64,000 bases of DNA from JALYNX01 sp963746905 (GCA_963746905.1 CAVVCY010000003.1:806001-870000), one strand, 5' to 3'. Numbered from the stretch's first letter, positions 1 to 7,470 are shown. Notes: generated by a model from the sequence alone, not told the origin. Made by a program: numbers and translations.

Positions 1-2
1 GC

Positions 3-605
3 ACCGCTCGCAAGGCGCTTGCCGTTGCGACGGGTTGGGGGTTCTTCGTTGGTCCCGACAACGGGGTGCTCTCTCCCGCGGTGGCGATGGTCGGGGGAGC
101 GACCGAGATGGTCTCGATCGAGAATCCTGAAGCGATGATCCCGTCGCCAGGGGCGACTTTTCATGGACGGGACGTCTTCGCCCCGGCGGCGGCCCTTCTC
201 GCTTCCGGGGAAGCCGGTCTCGCCGATCTGGGACCTCCGGTTGCTCGAGACCAGGTTCGGCCCCTGCTGCTACCTCTGCCCAACGTCGAGGGCTCGACGG
301 TGTCCGGGGAAGCCTGGTGGGTGGACCACTTCGGCAACGTGCAAACCAATATCGGGCCGGATGACCTGGCGGCGATTGGCGTGACGCCCGGGACTGTGGT
401 CACGCTCAGTATCGGGGCCACGATCTATTCGATCCCGTGGGTGGCGACTTACGCGGACGTGGGCCCTGGCGAGCCGTTGATCCATCTCGACTCCGCCGGG
501 CTGATCGCGGTGGCGGTTCGCGAAGGCAGGGCGGACGAGCTCCTGACCCTGGCCGATGGGGTTGTGGTCACGATGGCGGGAAGAGGATCGACGCCAACTG
601 GATGA
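3..605 (+). CDS. S-adenosyl-L-methionine hydrolase (adenosine-forming), DUF62 family, 5' truncated by window edge
   Basis: The reading frame is open from the left edge, so the N-terminal part lies outside the window; 200 residues are visible. The visible part carries the family's GPDNGVLSPA segment, a TFHGRDVFAPAAA segment and the C-terminal barrel motif DHFGNVQTNI. Family members (related to the SAM-dependent fluorinase/chlorinase) mostly hydrolyse SAM to adenosine and methionine in the cytoplasm. The match to the conserved motifs is strong, but the exact reaction is inferred from the family. The gene ends at TGA 603-605. A strong hairpin lies about 90 bases downstream. Confidence 0.85.
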   Translation, partial: TARKALAVATGWGFFVGPDNGVLSPAVAMVGGATEMVSIENPEAMIPSPGATFHGRDVFAPAAALLASGEAGLADLGPPVARDQVRPLLLPLPNVEGSTVSGEAWWVDHFGNVQTNIGPDDLAAIGVTPGTVVTLSIGATIYSIPWVATYADVGPGEPLIHLDSAGLIAVAVREGRADELLTLADGVVVTMAGRGSTPTG

Positions 606-864
606 TCCCGGCGACCGCGATCAGGACGAGCAGGATCACGATGACGACGGCGGTTGCGGGTCGCAAGAGGGCGGGAATCTACCCAAAAAATGTCGGGGCC
701 CCCATAAATGGGGGCCCCGACTACATGAAGAAGGGCTCCGTTACCGTGGGGCGGGCTGGGAGGCTATCCGTTCACACCTGGGACGAACGTGCCCTAGGCA
801 TGAGGGGAACGGTTCACCCTCCTTCCTGCATGCGCCCTCATTATCGACCACGGAGAGTGATATC
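606..864. other. Intergenic stretch between the SAM hydrolase and glutaredoxin-like genes
   Basis: About 260 bases without a convincing gene. It contains the hairpin at 692-721. A GGAGAG ribosome-binding site at 852-857 serves the next gene. No promoter boxes could be assigned with confidence. Confidence 0.5.
692..721. terminator. Strong hairpin terminator, best read on the minus strand
   Basis: A perfect 13-base-pair G+C-rich stem (692-704 with 709-721) closes a TAAA loop. Six A residues at 685-690 lie just left of it, so a transcript running leftward would end with stem, A, then UUUUUU: a textbook intrinsic terminator for the minus strand. On the plus strand the stem has no T-run, so it would be only a weak or 3'-end-protecting hairpin for the SAM hydrolase gene. 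The nearest minus-strand gene ends at 1119. Confidence 0.75.
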
Positions 865-1122
865 TTGAGCCTTTTAGTGGTCAAATTCCTCACCCGACCC
901 GGTTGCCATCTCTGCGATGAGGCCCGGCCCATCGTGACCTCGGTGGCAGCCAAGTCCGGTGTCGAAATCGAAGAGATCGACATCGACTCCGATCCGGTAT
1001 TGACGAGAGACTTCGGGCTGAGAATTCCCGTGGTGACTGCCCCCGATGGCAGGGTTCTGGCCGAAGGTCAGATCGATTCACGTCGGCTCCGAAAGGAATT
1101 GCGACGGGAGAAGGTCGGCTAG
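865..1122 (+). CDS. Glutaredoxin-like thiol-disulfide protein
   Basis: An 85-residue thioredoxin-fold protein. It starts with a beta strand (LLVVKFLTRPGC), then a CHLC redox motif, a helix, and the conserved cis-proline segment RIPVVTA followed by a helical end. This matches the small glutaredoxin/DUF836 type that reduces or forms disulfides in the cytoplasm; the partner is unknown. I chose TTG at 865 because GGAGAG lies 7 bases upstream; GTG at 877 would be too far from it. The stop codon overlaps that of the convergent cytochrome gene (shared CTAG, 1119-1122). Its whole length may be transcribed in antisense by read-through from that gene towards the terminator at 692-721. Confidence 0.8.
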   Translation: MSLLVVKFLTRPGCHLCDEARPIVTSVAAKSGVEIEEIDIDSDPVLTRDFGLRIPVVTAPDGRVLAEGQIDSRRLRKELRREKVG

Positions 1123-2162
1123 CCGGCGACCGTGGTCGAGGTGGCGGTCTCGCCGGCGACCGTGGTCGAGGTGGCGGTGTCGCCATCGGCCGGCGTCGCG
1201 CCATCGGCCGGCAGCTCTTCGGGGCCCAGGCCACAGTCAGCCAGGACTGCTTCGGGCTCTCCACCCCCAAAGCGGACCCGTTCGAAGCTGACTACCGATG
1301 CCAGTTGCTCTTCGCTGAGCGAGGCATGGCTGGGCATGGTCCCGCCTCCACCCACTGGCTTGTCGGTGTCTCCATAGGTAGTTCGACCGGCCGCTTGGAA
1401 CCCCTGGGTGCCGAGCCGGACCCACTCGATCTGGTCGGTGCACGAACCGAACGTGGTCAACACGCCGGTGAGAGCCGGGCCGACTCCGCCTCCACCGGTG
1501 GCGCCGTGGCACCCGGCACAGGTGGCACCGTCGCCGTGGTAGATCGCGTCGCCGAGAGCGATGTAGTCGGTGGATCCGCCACCTACGCCCGAACCGGTGA
1601 AGTCAGATCCGTCACAATTCACGATCTGACCGCTGACGACATCGGTTTGGAGCTCGGTGGCTTCGCCGCAGGTACCGGTGGCCGCGCCCCCCAAGGCAAA
1701 TAGGGCAAAGAGCGGGATGATCAGCATCACTGCGGCCAGCCATCGGGGGAAGACGAAGTTGGTCCGCTCCCTGATCCCGGCCGTGGGAACGGTGACCACT
1801 TCGGGAAGATGAGCCGCCTCCGCGGCGGACACCTGGGCCGGAACCGGAGCCCGGGTGGTGACACCCGGCGCCGGCGCAGCCACGGGCGCCAGGTCCGCCT
1901 CTGTAGCGGGGGGACCGGTCGGCGTCTCGCCGACCGAGGGGTGTGCCGTTTCTATTGCGTCGGTCGGCACCGCGTCGGCCGGTTCTGCGGCCGCCTCGGC
2001 CGACGGTGGCGCCGCTCCGGCCACGCTCTCACCTCCGGCCCACGCCGTGAGCACTTCATCGAAGGTCATCCCGGTTGCCTGAGCCCGTGCCGCGGCGGAG
2101 CGTCGAACCAGTGCCTCAGGCACGCCGAGTGCGGCAGCCGCGGCCGCTACGAGATCGCTCAT
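1119..2162 (-). CDS. CcoP-like membrane-anchored monoheme cytochrome c with N-terminal helical module
   Basis: A 347-residue protein. Residues 1-44 form a helical module (EALVRRSAAARA ... DEVLTAWAGG) shared with the next protein upstream and with the cytochrome b C-terminal subunit at 6421. A Pro/Ala/Glu linker (about 45-130) follows, then one membrane helix (about 141-159), then a class-I cytochrome c domain. Heme attachment is CAGCH (215-219), and the likely axial Met is in GGGTMPSH (276). Unlike true CcoP it has only one heme site. The C-terminus ends in two tandem STTVAG units encoded by a 30-base tandem repeat. Its ATG overlaps the stop of the preceding gene (ATGA), so it is probably the last gene of a ccoNOP-like operon. 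It likely carries electrons on the outer face of the membrane. Confidence 0.8.
   Translation of the reverse strand: MSDLVAAAAAALGVPEALVRRSAAARAQATGMTFDEVLTAWAGGESVAGAAPPSAEAAAEPADAVPTDAIETAHPSVGETPTGPPATEADLAPVAAPAPGVTTRAPVPAQVSAAEAAHLPEVVTVPTAGIRERTNFVFPRWLAAVMLIIPLFALFALGGAATGTCGEATELQTDVVSGQIVNCDGSDFTGSGVGGGSTDYIALGDAIYHGDGATCAGCHGATGGGGVGPALTGVLTTFGSCTDQIEWVRLGTQGFQAAGRTTYGDTDKPVGGGGTMPSHASLSEEQLASVVSFERVRFGGGEPEAVLADCGLGPEELPADGATPADGDTATSTTVAGETATSTTVAG
1123..1182. repeat. 30-base tandem repeat at the 3' end of the CcoP-like gene
   Basis: Two adjacent 30-base units, 1123-1152 and 1153-1182, differ at one position. On the minus strand they encode the tandem STTVAG tail of the cytochrome. 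A shorter duplicated segment (cgccatcggccgg) follows at about 1181-1211. This looks like slippage-type expansion in a low-constraint tail. Confidence 0.8.
1902..1946. repeat. Dispersed G-rich repeat, copy 1, read in frame inside the CcoP-like linker
   Basis: Shares most of its length with the copies at 2635-2692 and 2752-2809 (core tagcggggggaccggtcgg, then an inverted cggcgtctcgccg-type segment). On the minus strand it encodes the peptide PSVGETPTGPPAT. It sits in the flexible linker, where an insertion would be tolerated. Confidence 0.75.
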
Positions 2163-2953
2163 CCCTCCCCCTCGGCAGGTGAGGCAGACGTCTTGGATTC
2201 GAGGAGATAGGTGACCAGATCCTCGAGGTCGGAACTGGAAAGTGACACCGCGGGATGATTGTCGAAGCCGGTGACGGTGGCTTCGATTTGGGCGCCGGCG
2301 AGTCGGCTGCCGACGTCGGATAGGTCAGGCCCGAAGCGACGGGTGCCCAGCACCTGATTGGAGTCGTTCAACGTCACCGCGCCGAGACCGACGTCGGAGA
2401 CAATCGGCCTGACCATCTGGGTGTGACAGGACCCACACCCCAGACTCTCATAGAGCTCTTGCCCATGAATTCCGGCCGCGCTGTAGCTGATCACACTGGT
2501 GCGAGCGCCCGGGTTCTCAGTCGCGGCTGATGGGCCGACCAGGCCCACCAGCAATATGGCGACGAACAGGCCGATCACGCCGGCGAGGATCGTCATCGGT
2601 CGATCGGGCTCAGACACGAGGACTGGAGGTTTCCGGTTGTCCCCCTGCACAGCGGGGGGACCGGTCGGTGTCTCGCCGACCGAGGAGGGTGCACTCGGTG
2701 TGGTGGGGACCTCAATCACGACTTGCGGTGCGTCCTCAACCTCGGGCGGTGGGTTGTCCCCCTGCGTAGCGGGGGGACCGGTCGGCGTCTCGCCAACCGA
2801 GGGGGGTGCGTCGATCGATCCACCACCGGCCCACGCCGCCAACACCTCGTCAACGGTCATCCCGGTTTCGGTGGCTCGGGCCGCGGCGGAGCGCATCACA
2901 ATTGCCTCGGGGATGCCGAGGGCGGCCGCAGCGGCGGCGCTCAGGTCACTCAT
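2159..2953 (-). CDS. CcoO-like membrane-anchored monoheme cytochrome c with N-terminal helical module
   Basis: A 264-residue protein. Residues 1-44 repeat the helical module (EAIVMRSAAARA ... DEVLAAWAGG). A linker follows with two copies of SVGETPTGPPA (51-67, 90-106), then a membrane helix (about 120-140) and a cytochrome domain. The domain resembles CcoO: GxELYxxxGCxxCHxQMxRP with heme CGSCH at 173-177, then GTRRFGPDLSDVGSR matching CcoO's GSKRTGPDLARVG. The CcoO axial-Met segment (MPSYPWL type) is missing; the only His in that area is H233 (DNHPAV). The start is the ATG at 2953, which overlaps the end of the CcoN-like gene (ATGAGTGA). The next gene follows with an ATGA overlap. A CcoO role is inferred; the changed heme ligand suggests altered redox properties. 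Confidence 0.8.
   Translation of the reverse strand: MSDLSAAAAAALGIPEAIVMRSAAARATETGMTVDEVLAAWAGGGSIDAPPSVGETPTGPPATQGDNPPPEVEDAPQVVIEVPTTPSAPSSVGETPTGPPAVQGDNRKPPVLVSEPDRPMTILAGVIGLFVAILLVGLVGPSAATENPGARTSVISYSAAGIHGQELYESLGCGSCHTQMVRPIVSDVGLGAVTLNDSNQVLGTRRFGPDLSDVGSRLAGAQIEATVTGFDNHPAVSLSSSDLEDLVTYLLESKTSASPAEGEG
2635..2692. repeat. Dispersed G-rich repeat, copy 2, in frame in the CcoO-like linker
   Basis: 58 bases, 53 of them identical to copy 3 at 2752-2809. It contains a small stem (ccccctg ... cggggg). On the minus strand it encodes SSVGETPTGPPAVQGDN. Confidence 0.8.
2752..2809. repeat. Dispersed G-rich repeat, copy 3, in frame in the CcoO-like linker
   Basis: 58 bases paired with copy 2, only 60 bases away. 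On the minus strand it encodes PSVGETPTGPPATQGDN. The repeat keeps the reading frame in all three places. Confidence 0.8.
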
Positions 2954-4379
2954 CTGCGGTCTCGTAGACCAGGACTTCTTGAGGGACGGCACGACCCGAG
3001 GTGACGGTGCCAATCACAGCGGACGCATAGGCGAATTGGCCAAGAAGGGCCACGACTCCGAAGACGAGGGCAATGAGCATGAGCGGATCGGCGGCAGACG
3101 CACCAGCCGCCCAACCGTCACCGGCGTCGATGTAAGCGGCGCTATTGGATCCAGCCAGCCATGAGTAACCGCTCAAGATGCCGGCCGCGCCCATGGTGAC
3201 CAGGACCCCGCCCACCCCGATCACCGTCAGCCTCATGAACGAGCGGGCCCGCTTGGTCGACTGCATGGCGCGCCCTGTCACCCTGGGCAGCGCCTCGAAG
3301 GTAACCCCGGCCACCAGCAGCGGCCCCACTCCGAGGAGACATGCGTACTCAATCGCCTCCCAGAAGGTGGTCAGCGCGGTGACGGATCCGATGGCTCGGA
3401 ATGAGGCAAGGCTCGCCATCACGGCGATCACCACGCCAAAGAAAAGGCCGACCACTCCCGAGGCGACGCCGGGGCGGGAAGGCACCCGGTCCCAATGACC
3501 CTGCAGGGTGAGTGAGACATTGGAGGCGTTGGCCAGGGCACCGATGGGGAAGGCAAGGCCGAGGGCGGCGGCGACGGCATCGGCCCAGCCTGGGCCGGGG
3601 CCAAAGATCAACTGGGCCAGGCCCCACCACACAGCGGCGAAGCCCAGCGACCAAAAACCGGCGACAGCTAGCTGGCGCGAAGCCAGAGCGACATCGATTT
3701 CCTTGACCAGCGTGTAATAGAAGAGACCGGTCCCGACTGTGAAGACCCACATCGTCACGAAACCCGCCGAGAAGAACAGACCGGAATAGGTCCGGGCCAG
3801 GGAGTCGGCAAAGGGGAGGGTCCACACGAGGTGGGCGGCGAAGAGAAGCGGCAACCAGACGACACCGCCAATGACAAACCAGAGAGTCACGTAGGTGCGG
3901 TTCTCCTGACGACGAGCGATGGTGGCCAAGGTGTTGATGGCGGGAAGTGAGAGAGCCGCCAACAGAGGCAGATCGAACCACCAAGGAAGGCCGAACGGTT
4001 CTGACCCGTCGCCGAATCCGAATGCAATCGCGACCACGCCAGCCAGCACCACGACAACGAGCAACGCAAGATCGAGGCGGGCCAGGGCGGGACTTCTGAG
4101 CGGAGCCCCGGTGAGCCGGGGTAACACGTAATAGACACCGCCGACGAGTGAGATCACGAGGAAGCCGATCATCAGGGTGAGATTGGCCATCGGCTGCACG
4201 CGGCCGAGGCTGACCGGGGAGAGGCCACCGAAACGAAGTGCGAAGAGGGCGAGCACTTCGAGCAGACCCCCTAGGACCAAAAAGGTCGCTCCAACGAGGA
4301 AATGTGCCGCCGCTACGCGGTCCTCCTCGGCCCCGCCTCCGAGGAAGGCTCGAATGTCTGCTGATTGGCTGGTCGCCAC
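2946..4379 (-). CDS. CcoN-like (cbb3-type heme-copper oxidase subunit I) membrane protein lacking all heme and copper ligands
   Basis: A 477-residue polytopic protein (about 12 membrane helices), the normal CcoN length. It aligns along its length with CcoN: AAHFLVGATFLVLGGLL, SLGRVQPMANLTLM (CcoN SFGRLRPLHTNAV), YYTLVKE (YYFVPK), FWSLGFAAVWWG, SVTALTTFWEAIEYA and EALPRVTGRAM. At every expected ligand position the His is gone: A65, A205, A255, Q256, Y345 and C347 stand where CcoN has its low-spin heme, CuB and heme b3 histidines. Only three His remain (H26, H183, H295). It therefore cannot be a normal oxidase; a structural or quinone-binding role is an inference. Start GTG 4379 has GAGGA about 6 bases upstream. 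It is first gene of an operon with the CcoO- and CcoP-like cytochromes. Confidence 0.8.
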   Translation of the reverse strand: MATSQSADIRAFLGGGAEEDRVAAAHFLVGATFLVLGGLLEVLALFALRFGGLSPVSLGRVQPMANLTLMIGFLVISLVGGVYYVLPRLTGAPLRSPALARLDLALLVVVVLAGVVAIAFGFGDGSEPFGLPWWFDLPLLAALSLPAINTLATIARRQENRTYVTLWFVIGGVVWLPLLFAAHLVWTLPFADSLARTYSGLFFSAGFVTMWVFTVGTGLFYYTLVKEIDVALASRQLAVAGFWSLGFAAVWWGLAQLIFGPGPGWADAVAAALGLAFPIGALANASNVSLTLQGHWDRVPSRPGVASGVVGLFFGVVIAVMASLASFRAIGSVTALTTFWEAIEYACLLGVGPLLVAGVTFEALPRVTGRAMQSTKRARSFMRLTVIGVGGVLVTMGAAGILSGYSWLAGSNSAAYIDAGDGWAAGASAADPLMLIALVFGVVALLGQFAYASAVIGTVTSGRAVPQEVLVYETADE

Positions 4380-4541
4380 CGGGTTCCTCGTTCACGACAG
4401 GACGCCGGGAGCATAACTACTTCGCTGATTCGTTCCGACCTCCGCCATTCGCCGGAGGGCCGGAATCGGGTTCTCTGGATGAGGCCCGGTTATGGTAGAA
4501 ACGGCCCGACAGCCACTAGGTCCGCGCCCGAAACAACAGAG
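4380..4541. promoter_or_regulatory. Divergent promoter region between the cbb3-like and bc-type operons
   Basis: This 162-base gap separates two operons transcribed in opposite directions and must hold at least one promoter for each. No -35/-10 pair is convincing, and no Rex-type inverted repeat (TTGTGA ... TCACAA) was seen. Co-regulation of the two operons is inferred from position only. Confidence 0.4.
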
Positions 4542-5174
4542 ATGTACCGACTCGCAGAACTGAGTGTCCGCACCCGCAGGATGGCCGGCTGGGCCCTACT
4601 TCTGCTTGGGTTTGCGACCCTGATCCTCGGGGTGATCTGGATCCATTTCTCGAGCCTGCCGCAGACGGTTGTCGTCGACGGGGTCGAAGTCCCGCTGGTC
4701 GTCGACTATTTCAACTGGTGGCCCCGTGGCGTCCTGTGGCAGGGCGTCGGCTACCTCGTCGCGTTCGCTGCGTCCCAGATGATGATCATCGGCGCCGTCT
4801 TCCTCTGGGTGCTCAACCAGAGGATGACCTGGTCACGGGCGATCTTCGTCGGATTTCTCACTTGGCTGGAGCTGGTCATCCTCTTCGGCATGGTTCCCTC
4901 CGAGTGGCTGTCGTATGCGCAGACCGAACTGGATTGGTCACCACAGAAGATCTTCCTCGTGGTACCCCCGCTCTTGGTCCTGGGTAACACCGTCGAGATC
5001 AGCTACGCCGTTGTCAAAGACTCGATCTCGATGGGCTACCACCTGGTGATGCTGGCGGCGGGGGCGATCTTTGCGCTGCAAGTCCAGAAGATCAACAAGG
5101 GTCGGCCGGAGTCGGCCGAAAAGCCTGATAAGAAGTCGCCGTACGGCCGTCCCCTGGTCAAGGGAGGTGCCTGA
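4542..5174 (+). CDS. Unrecognised 4-TM membrane protein leading a b6f/bc-type operon
   Basis: 210 residues. Four hydrophobic segments are visible: MAGWALLLLGFATLILGVIW, then one following WWPRGVLWQGVGY, one around AIFVGFLTWLELVILFGM, and the last around GYHLVMLAAGAIFALQV. A short loop (SSLPQTVVVDGVEVPL) lies between the first two, and the tail is Lys-rich. I do not recognise the family. It is the first gene of the operon, and its TGA overlaps the ATG of the ferredoxin gene (TGATG), so it is probably a subunit or membrane anchor of the same complex. I chose the ATG at 4542 because it starts right before the first helix; the frame is open further upstream, but that stretch reads like non-coding DNA. 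Confidence 0.6.
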   Translation: MYRLAELSVRTRRMAGWALLLLGFATLILGVIWIHFSSLPQTVVVDGVEVPLVVDYFNWWPRGVLWQGVGYLVAFAASQMMIIGAVFLWVLNQRMTWSRAIFVGFLTWLELVILFGMVPSEWLSYAQTELDWSPQKIFLVVPPLLVLGNTVEISYAVVKDSISMGYHLVMLAAGAIFALQVQKINKGRPESAEKPDKKSPYGRPLVKGGA

Positions 5175-5623
5175 TGGTTCGTGGAGTCGTCGACGAGACG
5201 CCACCGATTCGGGACGACTATCAACTCGCCGTGGTGGATGGTGATTACTTCACGGACAAGCTGCGGCCCAAGCAGTTCCTCCACATCGACCAGGCGGAGT
5301 GCATCATTTGCGAGGGATGCGTCGACATCTGTCCCTGGAAGTGCATCCACTACCTCTCGTTGGACGCCATCACCGAGGGAGTCAACGTCGACCACCCGGC
5401 CGATGATCCGCAGAATCTGGGCTTCTTCATCGTCGACGAGGACGAATGCACCCGCTGTGCTTTGTGTGTCGACCGCTGTCCGACGAATGTGATCTCGCTC
5501 GGGAAGTTCGAAGGGTCCCTTGCCGATCAGGCCGTCGAGTTGGGCCTCGATCGTCGGCCGTGGGACTTCGACACCGGGCAACGTGACTTCAAGAATGGGT
5601 ACGCCTATGGGATGCGCTGGTAG
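5174..5623 (+). CDS. 2x[4Fe-4S] ferredoxin-type protein of the bc-type operon
   Basis: 149 residues with two classical cluster motifs. The first is CIICEGCVDICP, with an extra Cys in WKC just after it; the second is CTRCALCVDRCP. There is no signal peptide or membrane helix, so it should sit on the cytoplasmic side. An insert of about 25 residues lies between the clusters. It lies between the 4-TM protein and cytochrome b with a 1-base overlap upstream and a gap of 8 bases downstream. This suggests it is a built-in electron-transfer subunit of the complex rather than a free ferredoxin. Direction of electron flow cannot be read from the sequence. Confidence 0.85.
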   Translation: MVRGVVDETPPIRDDYQLAVVDGDYFTDKLRPKQFLHIDQAECIICEGCVDICPWKCIHYLSLDAITEGVNVDHPADDPQNLGFFIVDEDECTRCALCVDRCPTNVISLGKFEGSLADQAVELGLDRRPWDFDTGQRDFKNGYAYGMRW

Positions 5624-5631
5624 GAGAGCTC

Positions 5632-6408
5632 TTGGCTAACGGAAACGGAAAAGTCGGTCTCATGGACCGGGTCAAAGAAGCGAACGAGAAGCTGTGGGGC
5701 TCCCAGCTCGCCGAGTCGATCCTTCGCCCCGGATCACCCTTCAAGAAGGGGTACTCGGACAGCCCGAGGAACCGCTCGTACGTGGTGATGAACAACGTCC
5801 TCTATCACCTCCATCCGGTGAAGGTGAAGCGACACGGAGTACGACTGTCTTACACGTTGTGCCTGGGTGGCCTCAGCTTCTTCCTCTTCATCCTTCTCAC
5901 CATCACCGGCATCTTCCTGATGTTCTATTACACGCCCTCGGCGCAGACCGCGTATCACGACATCGAGGCTCTCTCCACCAACGTGGCCTTCGGCTCACTG
6001 GTCCGCAACCTCCATCGATGGGGAGCCCACCTGATGGTGCTTTCCGTGTTCCTGCACATGAGCCGGGTCTTCTATCACGGCGCCTACAAACCGCCCCGTG
6101 AGTTCAACTGGGTGGTTGGCGTCGTCCTGCTGCTTCTGACTCTTCTGCTCTCCTTTTCCGGTTACCTGTTGCCCTGGGATCAGCTGGCTCTCTGGGCGGT
6201 CACCGTGGGCACCAACATGGCCGGGTTCGTGCCGGTGGTGGGGGCCCAGGTCAAATTTGCCCTCTTGGGCGGGGTGGAGGTCTCTGCAAACACCCTGCTT
6301 CGCTTCTACGTGTTACACGTCCTGGCCTTGCCCTTCATCCTCGTGATCTTCCTTGCGGTCCACTTCTGGCGGGTCCGCAAGGACGGCGGGATTTCAGGCC
6401 CCCTCTAA
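5632..6408 (+). CDS. Cytochrome b N-terminal half (b6-like, four-helix heme subunit)
   Basis: 258 residues, matching the b6-type N-terminal part of cytochrome b with four membrane helices. Heme-binding His pairs are visible: RWGAH and SVFLH in the second helix, FYVLHVLALP and FLAVHFWRV in the fourth. The conserved SFSGYLLPWDQLA loop follows the third helix. The C-terminal half is a separate gene next door, as in b6f complexes. TTG at 5632 is the start, with AGGAGAG at 5622-5628. Known role of the family: quinol oxidation and heme-mediated electron transfer across the membrane. Confidence 0.9.
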   Translation: MANGNGKVGLMDRVKEANEKLWGSQLAESILRPGSPFKKGYSDSPRNRSYVVMNNVLYHLHPVKVKRHGVRLSYTLCLGGLSFFLFILLTITGIFLMFYYTPSAQTAYHDIEALSTNVAFGSLVRNLHRWGAHLMVLSVFLHMSRVFYHGAYKPPREFNWVVGVVLLLLTLLLSFSGYLLPWDQLALWAVTVGTNMAGFVPVVGAQVKFALLGGVEVSANTLLRFYVLHVLALPFILVIFLAVHFWRVRKDGGISGPL

Positions 6409-6420
6409 GGAGTATTTGGA

Positions 6421-7470
6421 ATGGCTGAGATACCAGAGAGTCTCCTCCGGAGGTCGGCAGAGGCCAAGGCCAAGGCCCTCGGGCTGCCGGTCGAGCAGGT
6501 GCTGGCGGAGATGAAGGGCGAAGCCCCGCCGCCCCAGTCGGCCGCACCAGAGCCTGCTCCAGAAGCACCCACCGCGGAGGAAGCGGTCGAAGAGGTTCCA
6601 CCTGCCTCGGCTGCACCCGTGGAAGAGCCGGTCGTCGAAGTCAGTTCCGAGCCGGTCGTCACGCCCGAGGCGCCCGCCGAGATCTCCTCACCCGCCGAGC
6701 CTGAGCCGGACCCCGCAACCGTCGAAGGTGCCGAGGCAGAAGAGACAGGGGCGCCCGCCGAGCCCGCAACTCCAGCGGCTGACGAGCCCACGGCGGCCGC
6801 AGTTGAGACGGAAGATGCCCCGGCGGCGGTGGCGACGATGGTCGAGGATCCCCCGCCACCGGTTGAGGGGAACGGCACCGGAAACGGCAAGGTGGCCGCC
6901 ACCGTCAGCCCTCGCCCCGTCCTCCCTCCGGCAGGGACTCCGGAAGGCGTCCGCACCCAACGTCTTCTCACCGTGGTCAAGGCCCGTGCCATCCAAACGG
7001 TCAAGGCTGAGCCCACCGACAAGGTGAACACCTGGCCCCACCTGATGTTGATGGAATTCGGTGCGCTGCTCGCCATCACTGGTTTCCTGGTGATCCTGGC
7101 GGTCATCATCCACTCGCCTCTGCTGGCCCCGGCGAACTTCAACGCCACTCCAAACCCCTCGAAAGCACCCTGGTATTTCCTCGGTCTCCAGGAGCTGCTC
7201 TCCTATTTCGATCCTCAGATCGCCGGAGTCACCGTGCCGACCATCACGGGCTTGATCGGTTTCATGATGGTTCCCTACGTCGACAAGAACCCGTCCCACC
7301 GCCCAAGCGACCGCAAGTTCGCGATCGCCCTCTACTCGGTGTTTCTCGCCGGGGCCGCCACGTTGACCATGTTCGGAGTCCTGTTCCGGGGCCGTGGCTT
7401 CAACTTCTCCTACCCGTGGAAGGACGGGGTCTTCTTCGACGACCTCAAAGACTGGGTGCAATTCGAATGA
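6421..7470 (+). CDS. Cytochrome b C-terminal half (subunit IV-like) with N-terminal helical module and long linker
   Basis: 349 residues. Residues 1-37 (IPESLLRRSAEAKAKALGLP ... VLAEM) repeat the helical module seen in the two cbb3-like cytochromes. Residues about 38-195 are a Pro/Ala/Glu-rich linker. The rest (about 200-349) is subunit IV-like, with three membrane helices and APWYFLGLQELL, the counterpart of the PEWY quinol-site loop (here PWYF). Normal subunit IV proteins are about 160 residues, so the first half is an addition. It ends in an ATGA overlap with the Rieske gene. It should pair with the b6-like subunit at 5632 to form the quinol-oxidising core. Confidence 0.85.
   Translation: MAEIPESLLRRSAEAKAKALGLPVEQVLAEMKGEAPPPQSAAPEPAPEAPTAEEAVEEVPPASAAPVEEPVVEVSSEPVVTPEAPAEISSPAEPEPDPATVEGAEAEETGAPAEPATPAADEPTAAAVETEDAPAAVATMVEDPPPPVEGNGTGNGKVAATVSPRPVLPPAGTPEGVRTQRLLTVVKARAIQTVKAEPTDKVNTWPHLMLMEFGALLAITGFLVILAVIIHSPLLAPANFNATPNPSKAPWYFLGLQELLSYFDPQIAGVTVPTITGLIGFMMVPYVDKNPSHRPSDRKFAIALYSVFLAGAATLTMFGVLFRGRGFNFSYPWKDGVFFDDLKDWVQFE

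Noticed and set aside
556..864. Long N-terminal extension in frame with the glutaredoxin-like gene
   Set aside because: It runs through the 692-721 terminator hairpin and is basic, low-complexity text; a good ribosome site points to TTG 865.
1123..1211. Short tandem units considered as a CRISPR array
   Set aside because: Repeats are directly adjacent without spacers and lie inside a coding sequence.
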